Shown: positions 32,893 to 45,053 of the stretch, piece after piece
How the letters are laid out: every line of letters starts with the position of its first letter
How positions within the stretch are numbered: position 1 is the stretch's first letter
From: Ceratothoa steindachneri
Taxonomy: Eukaryota > Arthropoda > Malacostraca > Isopoda > Cymothoidae
Length of the DNA: 64,000 nucleotides
Direction: 5' to 3'
NCBI GenBank assembly: GCA_963969495.1
Contig: OZ018321.1
Span: forward strand, 104,075,066-104,139,065
The notes under the pieces: generated by a model
Database searches by the model: none
The model's input: the letters and a program-made list of their open reading frames with translations, nothing else
Told to the model about the DNA's origin: nothing
Made by a program: the position numbers and the translations under genes

Positions 32893-34920
32893 TTATGTGT
32901 AAATTGGTATTTTATTTTTCTCGGAACAGAGTTTCGTGCTTGGGAAGCGCCGGTTTCGAGCGACCTTCCCTTGTAATCTGGCAGGGATGTTAATTCTGCC
33001 ACCAGTTCGTCTTAATTCTGGGATGATATCATTGGCCATTGTAGACCAGACATTTTTGGCCAGTTTCTGGGTTGTGACGGTAATGGGCTCCAGTCTCTGA
33101 CTGCGGTGTAGATCCCTCTGCCGAAGATGCTCTTTTCGTCTGGTTTTATTTATGCAGAGGGATGCAGAGTTCTGCACTCGCTGGAGCTTCCTCATAGAGG
33201 TCTCGCTGGCTGTTTGCGTCACTACTACAGGGTAAATGAGCTTAGCCAGGATAAACATCAGGTATATTTTCCTGATATTCGCCGAGCTAAGATTTCTGAA
33301 CCTATATAGCTTAGAAATTTCTCTCTTGGCCATATTCTGCCTCTCCTTGAAGTGACTTGAGTATCCGTGGTCGGAGACTTTTAGGCCCAGGATGGCACCT
33401 TCAGCGGAGTAGCCGTATCTTCTCCCATCTATTACAGTGGGCCACGTCAACTTGCGGCACAGCGGGAGGATCTTAAATTTCTCCCTATTTGTCCGGACTT
33501 TCCACCTTCTCTCGTATTGGTTGATGTTTGAGATCTCTGCAATGGTGTTGTTCGACTGATCCCTTGCTTTCCTAATCTACTTGGGACGATCTGCGTGACG
33601 TCATCTGCGTATTGCAGATACATCGTGTAACTGTGTATTGGAGTAGGGAGGCCGATTGTGAAGACCAGGTGAAGAAGGGGACTCAGGCAGCTCCTCTGGG
33701 GAACACCCGCTTTGAGTTCGAATTCTGGTCCTTTGTGCTCTTCGATCATGATACGCTCCCTTCTGTCCATGATGAAGTCATAAAGAATCCTTTCCAGGAC
33801 TGGGTTTAGCTGGAGACCTAGGATCTTGTATTGCTGTCCTCTCAGCCAAACCTTATCGAAGGCCTTCTGCACGTCCCTCATCACGATGTCTACATATTGA
33901 TCCTTCGCTCGGCAGTGTGCGATCTTTTCTGTTAGGAGCACCAGGGCCGTTTCAGTACCTCTTTTTGGTCTGAACCCATGTTGTTGTGAGTTATGCGCTC
34001 CCAACTCGTCGAGTTGATTTTGGAGCATGTTGGCTATAATCTTCTCGAAGATCTTGCCGGGTATTTCTAGGAGAGAGATTGGGCGGTAGTTGGCCACTTG
34101 GTCTGGGAGCTTATTCCCTTTCGGGATAAAGATGATTTTTGCCACCTTATACCCGTCTGGGAAATAGCCTGTATTCAGGGATGCGTTCATGGTGTTCACC
34201 ATGCCCTGAATAATTTGGCGTGGGGCATTCACTAGGTTGTTCGTAGTGAGCCCAGACCAACCGGGGGACCTATGTTTGAAAGACCTTATGGTTTTAATGG
34301 TCTCTTCAATGATAATAGGGCGCCCGTGGTTAACCATGTCTCTCTCTCTATAGATACTCGCGGTTGTGGGTGGGTCCTATGTATCATGGGTCTGAGGTCC
34401 TCGAGCAGTTGGTCTTCAAAGTCCTGGTCGAAATCTTCGTTCTCCTCAGGTGATATTGCAAAGACCTCTTTCCAATGGCTCCTGAATCTCCTTTAGAGAG
34501 AATCGGGATCTTCTATGAGGATGTCGCCTTCATTTATTTTTATCCCAGGCCTGGGAGGCAATCCCCTAAGTCTTCGGATGCTATTCCAAAAACTTACAGG
34601 ATTTCTCTCCCTGTTTAGTCTGCCTATGATTTCGTCCCAGATTTCCTTCTGTTTCTCGAGGATTTTGTTTTTTAGTTCCTCGCTTAGCTGTCTCATTCGA
34701 GCTGCCCTCTCCTGTGTTGGGCCTGTCCTACCGACTTCCTCGTAGATTTTCCTGTGTTCTCTAGAGATATCCCTCATTTCGTCCGTCCACCTAGGTTGTG
34801 GGAGCATTTTGTACGAGATTCTGGGGACGCATCTTTCGTCAGCTTTAATGAGGAGATTAGTGATCTTGTCAATCTCCTCGTCAATTTCCTCAAGATTTTC
34901 GTTAAAGTGAAAGAAAACGA
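32893..34920 (-). mobile_element. LINE C: non-LTR retrotransposon related to LINE B
   Basis: Minus-strand LINE with ORF2 linker (34920-34493), RT (34337-33447) and C-terminal region (33450-32893). It is the best-preserved LINE here. The endonuclease and ORF1 are absent; a Penelope-like element abuts its 5' side at about 34905. Confidence 0.85.
32893..34920 (-). pseudogene. LINE C ORF2 (linker, RT, C-terminal region), broken by few lesions
   Basis: Linker: 'NLEEIDEEIDKITNLLIKAD' at about 34900, then 'PRWTDEMRDISREHRKIYEE', ending at a TAA at 34493-34495. A frameshift lies near 34350. RT: 'KLPDQVANYRPISLLEIPGK' near 34090, 'QQHGFRPKRGTETALVLL' near 33960, motif A 'MRDVQKAFDKVWLRGQQY' near 33860, motif B 'AGVPQRSCLSPLL' (Gly of PQGS replaced by Arg) near 33700, and motif C 'LQYADDVTQIV' near 33610, intact. 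Another frameshift near 33540 leads into the C-terminal frame ('RQNMAKREISKLYRFRNL', 'KLIYPVVVTQTASETSMRKL') ending at 32893. With only two frameshifts, one stop and one motif substitution, this copy is younger than LINE B. Confidence 0.9.
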
Positions 34921-36230
34921 TTTTTACGGGTATTTATTCACCTTGATTAAACTTAACGTTAGAGGAAATAAGCCACTATTGTGCGTGGAATTTTGAAAAT
35001 AGTTTTAATGTGCGATTCTAGCTTGTCGCTTGACTGTTGATGGCCGGCCCATCTTCAGTTATTAATATGGCTTTTAAGATGTTAAGCCTCACTTTTTTAA
35101 CCTCTTTTCTTTTGATAATGATGTTATCAACGAGCATATCTCTCGTTAGGTTAATATTATGAACACTCTCCATATGATTTTTTGGCCCTCCGCTTTGTAG
35201 ACGCATAGTTAACCGTCCCGAAAGTGTGGTAGTTGTCATGTCAATATATTTAGAGTTATTATAAAGCTTACAGTCATTATTGGGGCCGGTGAACTCGTAA
35301 ACTATGTTGGTTGACTTGAGATTCGAGGAGCTAGGGCAGATGTTATTTTTCATCAGAAGATTGCTGGCTTCTGTCGTTTTATAATAGATGATGAGTTAGA
35401 TTTTATCGGTTTAAATTGTAACCTTGAGGTTACGGTTAATAATCTCCTTGATTTTTTTTTCATCTATTTTATAGGCCGTAGAAATCTGGTTTCTGTAATA
35501 CACTTTGATGTTATTGACTTATCCATGATTACTTTCAGTTTTATCTGCATGTTTGTAATGGTTATTTAAAAAAAATGATTGGAGTTGTTTATCAATCATG
35601 CTGTTTGAGAAACCATTATTTACGAGTATTTGCTTTACTCGTGCAATCTCTTGGTGAAAAGTTCCCACGTAGAGCAGCATTTATAAGCTCAGCGGATGTA
35701 TGAGCCGATTACGCTTATTTTGTACCTTTCAGGGCATTCGCTCTCTGCATTGAGGCATCTTCCCATGTCCGTACTTTTCCTATGTACTTTAGTGATGGGT
35801 AGCAGTCTTTCTTGGATGCAAATTTTGTTGAAGACCATGCTATATTTCGCCTTGATTAATTTCCATATGCAACTTTCTATTTTTCTTACTGTCTTTGTTA
35901 GTCCATCTTGTAGATGGTAAATAACTTTTCCTATGTTCATATCTCTTTTTAATAAATGCGTTTGTTAAAAACTTAACTTAAATTGCTGAGTTTTCGATCT
36001 ATTCGATCATCTTCTGAGCGTCTTTAGTTATTCTTTCCTCCCCTACCGATGATGTATGGTAGAGTCTGAATCAGGTTGAATGAAAAGAAAACCGTTTTTA
36101 GGGGATATTTATTCCTCCTTGCTTGAGCGTAATGTCAAGGGAAACGAGTCAATCCGGTGAGTGGAATTTTTAAAACAACATTAATGTTCGATTCCAGCTC
36201 GTAGCCTGCGTGTTAAGGGCCGGCTTTATA
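34905..36230 (-). mobile_element. Penelope-like element with pLTR-like direct repeats
   Basis: Minus-strand element. Bases 34905-35048 and 36080-36225 are similar direct repeats that flank the coding region, fitting the pLTRs of Penelope-like elements. The encoded remnant ends with a GIY-YIG-like domain. The RT core itself is not visible; the copy begins in the RT C-terminal/linker part. Confidence 0.7.
35018..35940 (-). pseudogene. Penelope-like protein: linker and GIY-YIG endonuclease remnant
   Basis: The first frame (35940-35689) carries 'YHLQDGLTKTVRKIESC' and 'CPERYKISVIGSYIR', the region after the RT in Penelope-like proteins. Broken frames follow with 'ARVKQILVNNGFSNSMID' near 35640. 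The last frame (35353-35018) holds 'TNIVYEFTGPNNDCKLYNN' then 'KYIDMTTTTLSGRLTMRL'. This aligns with the GIY-YIG endonuclease pattern VYxFxCP...YIGxTxxxLxxRL, with the Gly of YIG now Asp and the first Cys of the CxxxC-like pair now Gly. That domain nicks target DNA in these retroelements. Stops at several places show it is dead. The call is strong for family, weaker for exact limits. Confidence 0.75.
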
Positions 36231-38200
36231 TAAATATGAGATCGAAGCTACACTAAAACACACCATGTTATCATGTTTTACTTCAAAAAGACACTTTTTA
36301 AATAGCAGAATTATAAATCAACTTAAAAAAGGTTTGTTATAATTTGACCACTTTCAGCTATTTCCGCAATATAGAATCTTTAAAAAAATACGTCACTGAC
36401 AACCATAGAATCTATAGATCAACTGAACAAATAGCATTAGCATAACTGGATTCCAAATCATACCAGTAAACGCTTACATAGTTCCTGTAATTTAATTAAA
36501 CTTATTATTATACCTTAAAGAATTATTTTTAGCTCGAAACACTGGAGGCATTATCTTTTAATTAAAGCTTTTATGATATCTACGAAAGAGAAAAAAAGGT
36601 TTAAGAATAGTAAATTTAATCTTACTGGTCATTAATTATGGTCTTCCAACATGGTTCCAAACAAGTAGGAAGGAGTCGCTTCTACAGCTTGTGAAAGCGA
36701 GTCTCTCGTACCTCACCATTAAACCAACCAATCAGAACCCATACACAACCACTCCTCTGTAGGTCGGCAAATAAGGAGCCTTCGCCTAATCTCTCATATC
36801 TGACTGCTTGGGAATGATTTGAAGTAGCCCAAGAAGTAGAAGGGTATCTGACAATGGCTATGTGCACATATTCAAAAGCTAACCTCCTAAAGTTGTGGAG
36901 AATCCCCAAAAAGCGATGTATCTCATAACAAACAGGAGAAAGATAAAAATAAGAAAAGTCAAACCCTGCATAGAGAAGCAGGAATGGAACCCCTGACCAA
37001 GATAATTAATTACTGAGCAAAATATGTCATCATAAAGACACGAGATGAGATTGGCGAAGAACTAGCCAATCGAATAGTGTAAAGGCCATTTCATCAACTA
37101 TTCCCAAGTAGCATGGTGGTAATGAGGGGAGAAAATAAGGAGGAAGAGATATTTACATAAAACAAAAAAAAACCCAAAACAAGACAAACTCTTGATAAGA
37201 CAAATATTAAATCACGATAATTAAAAAAATCTACGATTACGATAACCGATTAAGATAACAGACTACGATAACCTAATAGATGGAAACCGAACTAAGATAT
37301 ACATACCACTATACAGTGCATACCACTTATTACCAAAATAAGGAAAGTGAATTCATAAGTAAATAAACAAATAAACAAGCAGACCAAATGTAAGAAAAAC
37401 GCAACGAAAATAATCATATTAAAAAGTGTTAAAAAGTTAGATTTCAACGAATATATAGGAAGTAAAACAAGACCAAAATTGACTTACCAATAATAAACAT
37501 ACAAAGTAACAACGGTTTGAAAACCTAACAATTAACTAAAACAATACTATAACACAAATAACATTAAACCTGAAACTCGGGTACTTACTCTCCCACTAAA
37601 ATTTTAACTTAAAACTATCTTACCACGGACAGATGAATTTTATCTCTAAGCAAACTTACACAACTCCGTAAGTCTATATATCTCTTTCTTCTCCCCCAAA
37701 CACGTTAAAACTCTCAGTTCCAAAAGGGCTTAACATACAGACGTGGGATATATGCTACCGTTGTATTAGCACCGCGTTTAGATTTAGGGCCAAGAGCACA
37801 TAGGTCAACTATGTAAACTCCTCTTAATTTTTCACTATACTCTCTTCCCCTCCGCTCGTCCTCTCCCTGTCCTCCCCTTCTTCCATTAACCCTCTCTTCC
37901 TGAGCCTCTGCGCACAGGAAGAAAAGGCGGGGAAGTCCGGGCTTACTGCCCCGTTCTCTCCCCTCATCCCTTCAGAGCAAGGGAGGGGGAGGCGTCAGGA
38001 AGGGCCGGGACACTATAGTCTTTTACTCTCTTACACCTTTTCTTTCATTCTATTTGAACCAATCTTGCCTCTTAAAACAGACTGTCAACATCTTTGTGGA
38101 ACGACTTTTTTTCAGTCCAAAAACATAGAAAATAAACATTTTAAGCTCAGTTGTGCATCTCTTTATATATTATGTTGATACATCTGCAAATATTAGACGA
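36231..38200. other. no gene seen
   Basis: A+T-rich sequence, then a C+T-rich stretch at about 37840-38030. A minus-strand open stretch at 36682-36909 (75 codons) has protein-like composition but no motif I recognise. Confidence 0.4.
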
Positions 38201-38209
38201 TATATATAT

Positions 38210-38261
<52 letters not shown>

Positions 38262-38265
38262 CTTT

Positions 38266-38335
<70 letters not shown>
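38201..38335. repeat. (TA)n microsatellite, two runs
   Basis: Runs at 38201-38260 and 38269-38335 separated by TTCCTTTAAC-like bases. The second run ends exactly at the left end of the Tc1-like element. Confidence 0.95.
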
Positions 38336-38340
<5 letters not shown>

Positions 38341-38691
38341 TGTATCAAGCTTTATTGCAGGTCAAATTTTGGTTGATATTTTGAATATTAAACATTGTAC
38401 AAACATGAAACTTTGTCCATTAAAATATCCTTGGTACTCGTAAATACGAGTACGTACGTAGTTAACATTTCAATCGTATTGATAAGAAACATACAAAGTT
38501 ATATTGAGTTATCTATTTTGATGTCCTTTCAACTGTCACGCTTTATTGCAGGTGTACGAAAATGCGAATTTAAGGTAATGAAACAAAGTATTATCGTCAT
38601 ATTAACATTTTATTGTAATAATGAAATTAGCTACCGAAGAATAGCAGCAAAAGATATGAAACAAATACAATTAAATTGTTGGTGCTGTAAT

Positions 38692-39502
38692 TTATTTGTC
38701 TACATGACTTTCTTGTTTAGAAATGACATCAAACAGTCTTTTGTCCACAGAAGCAGTTAGCCGACTAATCTGGGAAGATGTTATGGCTCAAGCAACTGTT
38801 TTGCTCTTTACCCAGAGGGCACCCTTCGATAAGAACTGGATACCTCCTTCATACACTTTCCTCTTCATGATCGACCACAACTGTTCGATAGGGTTTAGGT
38901 CAGGAGAACAGGGAGGCAAGGCCATAAGTGATTGGCCTGTGAGTTTGACATCTTCTGGACCTCGAAAAGGCCCGACAAGTTTATTTCCTATGATTTCCGC
39001 CCAAAACAATACACCACCACCTCCTTGTTGACGCCGAATGCGATGCGGACAAGAGGCTCCAAGAGATACCCAAACTTTGGCTAATCCGTCAGTACCATCC
39101 AGAGTAGCTCTGGTCTCATCCGTGAAGTGGACTTCTTGGAAATTGATCATGTACTTCCGTGCCTAATAAATACGCTTACTCTTTGTGATTCTTGCTCAGT
39201 GTTGGTATAGCGATGCACTTTCACACTTCTGGCAACTCTAGTACTTTCAAATATGGCAGCACTTGTGCTACCGAAGTCTTTTCTTACTTATCGACCTATT
39301 TTTCGGATGTCACGCTGGGATACACTTCTTATCGTACCTTCATCTTGCCTTGATTTGGTGATGGGGTTTTCCACACATACACTTTGAATGTTCTTCTATC
39401 CCGACCAAGCCTTTAGGCTAATTCTCCAACAGATAAGCCTCTTGCGAGATCTGCAGCAATCCGCGTCTTCTCTGTAGCTGTCAGACGTCGTTTCAGGGCC
39501 AT
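38692..39502 (-). pseudogene. Tc1-like transposase, internally deleted
   Basis: The transposase would bind the terminal repeats and move the element by cut and paste. ATG at 39502 with 'MALKRRLTATEKTRIAADLA', a helix-turn-helix start. The catalytic part near 39130 has 'EVHFTDETRATLDG' (first Asp) and near 38900 'CSPDLNPIEQLWSIMKRKV', with the Glu of a DD34E-type triad. The stretch with the second Asp (Q-D-N-A-P-x-H in relatives) is missing between 'VKLTGQ' and 'CSPDLNP', an in-frame deletion. Stops occur at about 39414 and 38788; beyond the latter, the conserved C-terminus 'ISRLTASVDKRLFDVI' continues to a TAA at 38692-38694. The N-terminal half is frameshifted around 39200-39400. Confidence 0.85.
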
Positions 39503-39583
39503 TTTCGTACACCTGCAATAATGCGTGACACAGTTGAAAGCACATCAAAATACATAACTCAATATAACTTTGTATGTATCTTA

Positions 39584-40514
39584 CGAGGGGCAGTCAATAA
39601 ATTTTGAAATTCGGATATAAGGAAACGAAATATGAGAAAAAGTGTTTTATTATTTTTCAATATAACTACCCTCTACTTCAATGCACTTGCGCCACTTGTC
39701 CCTGAGGCTTCAAATTCCCCAAAACCAGAAATATCCCGACTGCTGTTCAATTCACTCCTGGACGGCGAGCTGGACATCCTCATCGTCCCCAAATCGGCGT
39801 CCACGAAATGCAGCCTTTTGCTGGCGGAATAAAAAGTAGTCGCTAGGGGCCAGATCTGGACTGTAGGGGAGATGGTTGAGCTCCTTGAAACCGCACTCAC
39901 GCACGGCAGCTTGTGCAACTCTGGCCTTGTGGACTTTGACGACGTTGAAGTCGATCATGAGGCGTGAGGTTTCTAGGGACCCAACGGGCAGAGATCTTGG
40001 TCATGGCAAATTGTCGTGAAGGATGTTGATAACACTTCCATATGATATTCCAAGTTCTCGCTCGATTTCTTCGACCTTAACCCGTAGATTTTCGATGAAC
40101 ATCCTCTCGACACGGGCCACATTGTCCTCGTTGGTCACGTCTGACGGGCGCCCTGGACGGGGGTCATCTTCAAAAGACTCACGACCATGGCGGAACTCCC
40201 TATTCCAGCGAGCAATGGTTGCATAGGAAGGGGCGGTGTCGCTGTACACTGCAACCATGCGTTCATGGATCTCTTTTGCATTCTTGCCTTCCTTGGTCAA
40301 AAATTTGATCACTGCGCGTTGCTCAACCTTCTCCATTGTTGAAAAATTTGTGACTGACGATCTGCGATCAGCTACTGCTTCTTAAATAGATGAGGCAGGA
40401 GCGTGTGGCTGCAGGTCCTGACTTGTCGTTACTTGTCCTAACACCCCCACAAACAGCCATTCCCCTTCCTCTGTTTTGCCCTACCGATTCGCAAAACTTA
40501 TTGACCGCCCCTCG
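39584..40514 (-). mobile_element. mariner element nested in the right terminal repeat of the Tc1-like element
   Basis: Terminal inverted repeats CGAGGGGCAGTCAATAAATT (left) and, reversed, CGAGGGGCGGTCAATAAGTT (right), flanked by TA at 39582-39583 and 40515-40516. At 931 bp it is shorter than a full mariner. The same terminal repeat begins at 63755. Confidence 0.9.
39673..40336 (-). pseudogene. mariner transposase with central deletion
   Basis: An ATG at 40336 opens 111 codons of the DNA-binding half: 'MEKVEQRAVIKFLTKEGKN', the 'YATIARWNREFRHGRESFED' turn, 'DPRPGRPSDVT' and 'KVEEIERELGISYGSVINIL'. After 'SARWVPRNLTPH' near 39965 the protein jumps to 'KVHKARVAQAAVRECGFKEL' (39950-39890), so the first catalytic Asp is deleted and the second (H-D-N-A-P-x-H in relatives) lies at the damaged junction ('DFNVVKVH'). 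The third region 'YSPDLAPSDYFLFRQQK' is intact, and 'RGRRFGDDEDVQLAVQE' follows before a stop near 39752. It is a non-autonomous deletion derivative. Confidence 0.85.
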
Positions 40515-40647
40515 TATATATACGATTGAAATTTTTACTGCGTACGTACGTACCTATGATATTTCAGTGGACCAAGTTTCATGTTTGTACAATGTTTAAT
40601 ATTCAAAATATCAGCGAAAGTTTGACCTGCCATAAAACAGGATACAG

Positions 40648-42229
<1,582 letters not shown>

Positions 42230-42512
42230 TATGACCTTACGACCTTCGAAACTTTCAATAATTCCCAGACTAACCTTGGAAGGACCTTGACAATTATATC
42301 ATTCGAATAGGAATGTAAAACAAGATAACGGTTTCAAATTTCGTTAGAATCATCTGAATAGTTATGATGTTATTGTTAAATAATTCCATGGCTAACCTTG
42401 GGAGGACTTTGTAAATTATATCATTCGGAAGAAAATGTAAAACAACGTTAGGGTTTCAACTTTCGTTAGGATCGGCCAAATAGTTCGGATTGTCGTAGAA
42501 TTCCCCTTCTTT
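42230..42512. repeat. satellite array, left part (about 122-bp unit)
   Basis: Units share GCTAACCTTGGGAGGAC, AATTATATCATTC and TTTCGTTAGAATCGGC. Unit landmarks 'TAACCTTGG' occur at 42271 and 42393 (spacing 122). The array continues at 44060 after an insertion. Confidence 0.85.
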
Positions 42513-44059
42513 TAGTTCTATTCTAAGAGTGCTAAGAGTGTCTAATATATTTTTGATATCGGAATATCTTAACGAACAGAGCCGTTACGAAACACGTAAG
42601 GATATATAAGAGAAACGAACATTAATCCCAAAATAAACTTATATTTTATCTTTATCAATTGAATACATAACATTTATACATTAACTACAGCAATACTCTG
42701 AATATTATCCTAAACAAGAATTGATTAAATTAGTTTACCCACAAAATTTGGTTAACGTTTTCTCTACACACAACAATAATATAAGAATTAGGCTTACGGA
42801 CTCATGTGGAGTTTAAAGGCCTCAGAAATGTTATTTACTCTCGACGCGTGCCGCCGGCCTGATGTAGATGAGCGAGATCACACGGTTGTTTTGGTGAGGG
42901 TGGCAGCTGGGGGGTCCACACGTTCTTCCAGGGGGGGGGGGGTTCTTCAAGGACGAGAACCAATACGGTGCTTTATGCAACACCTAGGCAGTCGTGCTCT
43001 CTCTGGCGAGAGTGAGTCGAACTTGGTTCTTAAATCAAGCTAACTTGGAGTGCGGTGTGACCACCGAGTAACGAGCTCGAGGAGGAGCTTTTCTCCTTCG
43101 TTACTTATTTCCTTATGGACGAGGACTGAACTCGGGGAGGGTCTTCTTCAAGGGTGAGGATAACGGAGGGGAGTTTCTCTGGCGAGAATAAGTTACTTAA
43201 AGTTCGGTTTGATAACCGGGAACTAGCTCGAGGATGAGCTTTTTCTTAGTTCCAGTCTTCTTCAAGGGCGAGTATAACGGAGGGGGATTTTTCTGACGAG
43301 AAAAAGTTGAATTTGGTTCTTCACCAAGTTAACTAAGAGTTTGGTGTGGCCACCGAGTAACGGGCTCAAGGAGGGAGCCTTTTACTTCTTCTTTTCTTAA
43401 TTCCTCAAGGACGAGGAATACCTCTGGTGTTTAAGGTGCACCAGGATATGAGGAGTCTCTCTGGCGAGAGTAAGTTGAACTTATAAAAGTTAACTTATCG
43501 TTTGGTTTGATAACCAGGGACTTAGCTCGAGGATGAGCTTTCTTAGCCTCTTAAGGTAGGTAGCCCTGCCTCTCTTGCAGTGTACTTCTTGATCTGGCGA
43601 GCCAAGTACACTACCTCTCCAGTCTCGGTAGTTCGGTTTGATCCGAAGACTTCGTCACCTAGAGACTGACGTATACTACCACGATTTTCCTCAGAGTTCC
43701 TCATTTATACCTCGTCACCCCACTGGGGGAGTGGTAAGGGGGGGAGGGGCTTAAAGACGGCCCCAGGAGAGTTCTTTTTCCAAACGGTTTTTCACACGAA
43801 GTCAAACATCGGCTCCTCGTTAGCGTTCGAGATTGGGAGAAACACGTCTCAAATTTTTTATTTGACGTGAAACTGGATCTCACTCTCCTGGGGGAGATCT
43901 TACATTTTGACCTTTAGGGTCTTTCATGGCACCGAGTTGTGCCACACTGCGGTTAAGCACTGAACCCGCCGATGCCTTCGACGGATGTCTTTGCGGTAAC
44001 CGCCTTGTGACTGCACCAAGAGTGAACGGGGGGGAGGAGGGTGAAGGGACGATTCCCCT
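42513..44059. repeat. LTR-like insertion in the satellite, with hairpin array
   Basis: Non-coding block of about 1.5 kb that interrupts the satellite. It has no ORF of note. It contains four diverged units each with three or more short hairpins (42999-43611) that match hairpins in the Gypsy B LTR. It is best read as a solo LTR or LTR fragment of a related Gypsy family, orientation probably minus; I found no clear terminal TG...CA or target duplication. Confidence 0.45.
42999..43611. repeat. array of short hairpins in four diverged units
   Basis: Hairpin 1: CTCTC-TGGC-GAGAG (42999), TTCTC-TGGC-GAGAA (43175), TTTTTC-TGAC-GAGAAAAA (43288), CTCTC-TGGC-GAGAG (43457). Hairpin 2: GGTG-TGAC-CACC (43054), GGTT-TGAT-AACC (43206), GGTG-TGGC-CACC (43343), GGTT-TGAT-AACC (43504). 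Hairpin 3: AGCTC-GAGGAG-GAGCT (43074), AGCTC-GAGGAT-GAGCT (43225, 43524), GGCTC-AAGGAGG-GAGCC (43363). Also TTCCTC-AAGGAC-GAGGAA at 43401 and GTGTACTT...AAGTACAC at 43580-43611. Stems change in a paired way. Confidence 0.85.
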
Positions 44060-44505
44060 AAACGGATGTTATAGCCAAATAATTCAGCGCCTAACCTTGG
44101 TAGGACGCTGGCAAATAGTTATGATGTTATTGTCAAATAATTCCATAGCTAACCTTGGGAGGACTTTGTAAATTATATCATTCGGAAGATAATGCAAAAA
44201 AACAAAAGGGCTTAAAATTTCGTTAGAATCGGCTGAAGAGTTATGATGTTATTGCCAAAACAATATAATTACATGGCTAACCTTGGTAGGACCTTAACAA
44301 TTATATCATTCTAAAGAGAATGTAAAAAAATGGTTTCAAATTTCGTTAGAATCGGCGAATAGTTATGATGTTATAGTAAAAATAATAATTCGCGGGCTAA
44401 ACTTGGGAGGACCTTGACAATTATATCATTTGATACAGAATGTCAAACAACATTAGGCTTTAAAATTTGATTAAAATCGGCCAAATAGTTACAATGTTAT
44501 TACCA
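44060..44505. repeat. satellite array, right part (about 122-bp unit)
   Basis: 'TAACCTTGG' or 'TAAACTTGG' landmarks at 44092, 44150, 44278 and 44398. The first interval (58 bp) marks a truncated unit; the others are 128 and 120 bp. The array ends in a poly(A) run at about 44504. Confidence 0.85.
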
Positions 44506-44724
44506 AAAAAAAAAAAAAATGAAAAGCGGGGACCGACCGATATAGTGAGATGTAGTCTCCCGCGTCTAAAAACAACATCAAATCGGAATTGAAGAGATAA
44601 TTTCGCTTCCATTATTAGACTTCGCAAATCGAAGGTTTTCTCTGGTCTCTGAGTCTTCTTCTCTCGTTGTGGGTTGTGCCTTTTTTTAATTTTGTAAACC
44701 ACCATCTCTTTTCTTGCTAATTAA

Positions 44725-45053
44725 GTCTCTTGACTCGCGTTAGTCTCTTGACACGAGGGAGTCTCTTGACGGGCGTTAGACTCTTGACTCACGTTAGTCT
44801 CTTGACGGGCGTTAGACTCTTGACTCGCGTTAGTCTCTTGACTCAAATGAAATGAGTCTCTTGACGCGCGTTAGCTTCTTGATTCTAATGAGTCTCTTGA
44901 CTCACGCGTGAGTCTCTTGACTTTCGTGGGTCTCTTATTCGCGTTGGTCTCTTGACTCGTGTGTCTCTTGACTCCAGTGAGTCTCTTGACTCAACTGATC
45001 ATCTTGACTCAAGTGAATCTATTGACGCGCGTGAGTCTCTTGACTCAAACGAT
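44725..45053. repeat. 18-bp minisatellite, about 18 units
   Basis: Unit GTCTCTTGACTCGCGTTA with variation in the last eight bases (for example GGGCGTTA, TCACGTTA, TCCAGTGA). GTCTCTTGAC is the constant part. Confidence 0.95.

Larger units (their letters stand above)
38336..40651 (-). mobile_element. Tc1-like DNA transposon with about 235-bp terminal inverted repeats, carrying a nested mariner
   Basis: The left terminal repeat, 38337-38571, is matched in reverse complement by 40651-40515 and, beyond the inserted mariner, by 39583-39498. Removing the mariner (39584-40514) leaves about 1.39 kb, a normal Tc1 size. Both ends face TA arrays. The transposase start codon lies just where the right terminal repeat ends. 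Confidence 0.85.
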
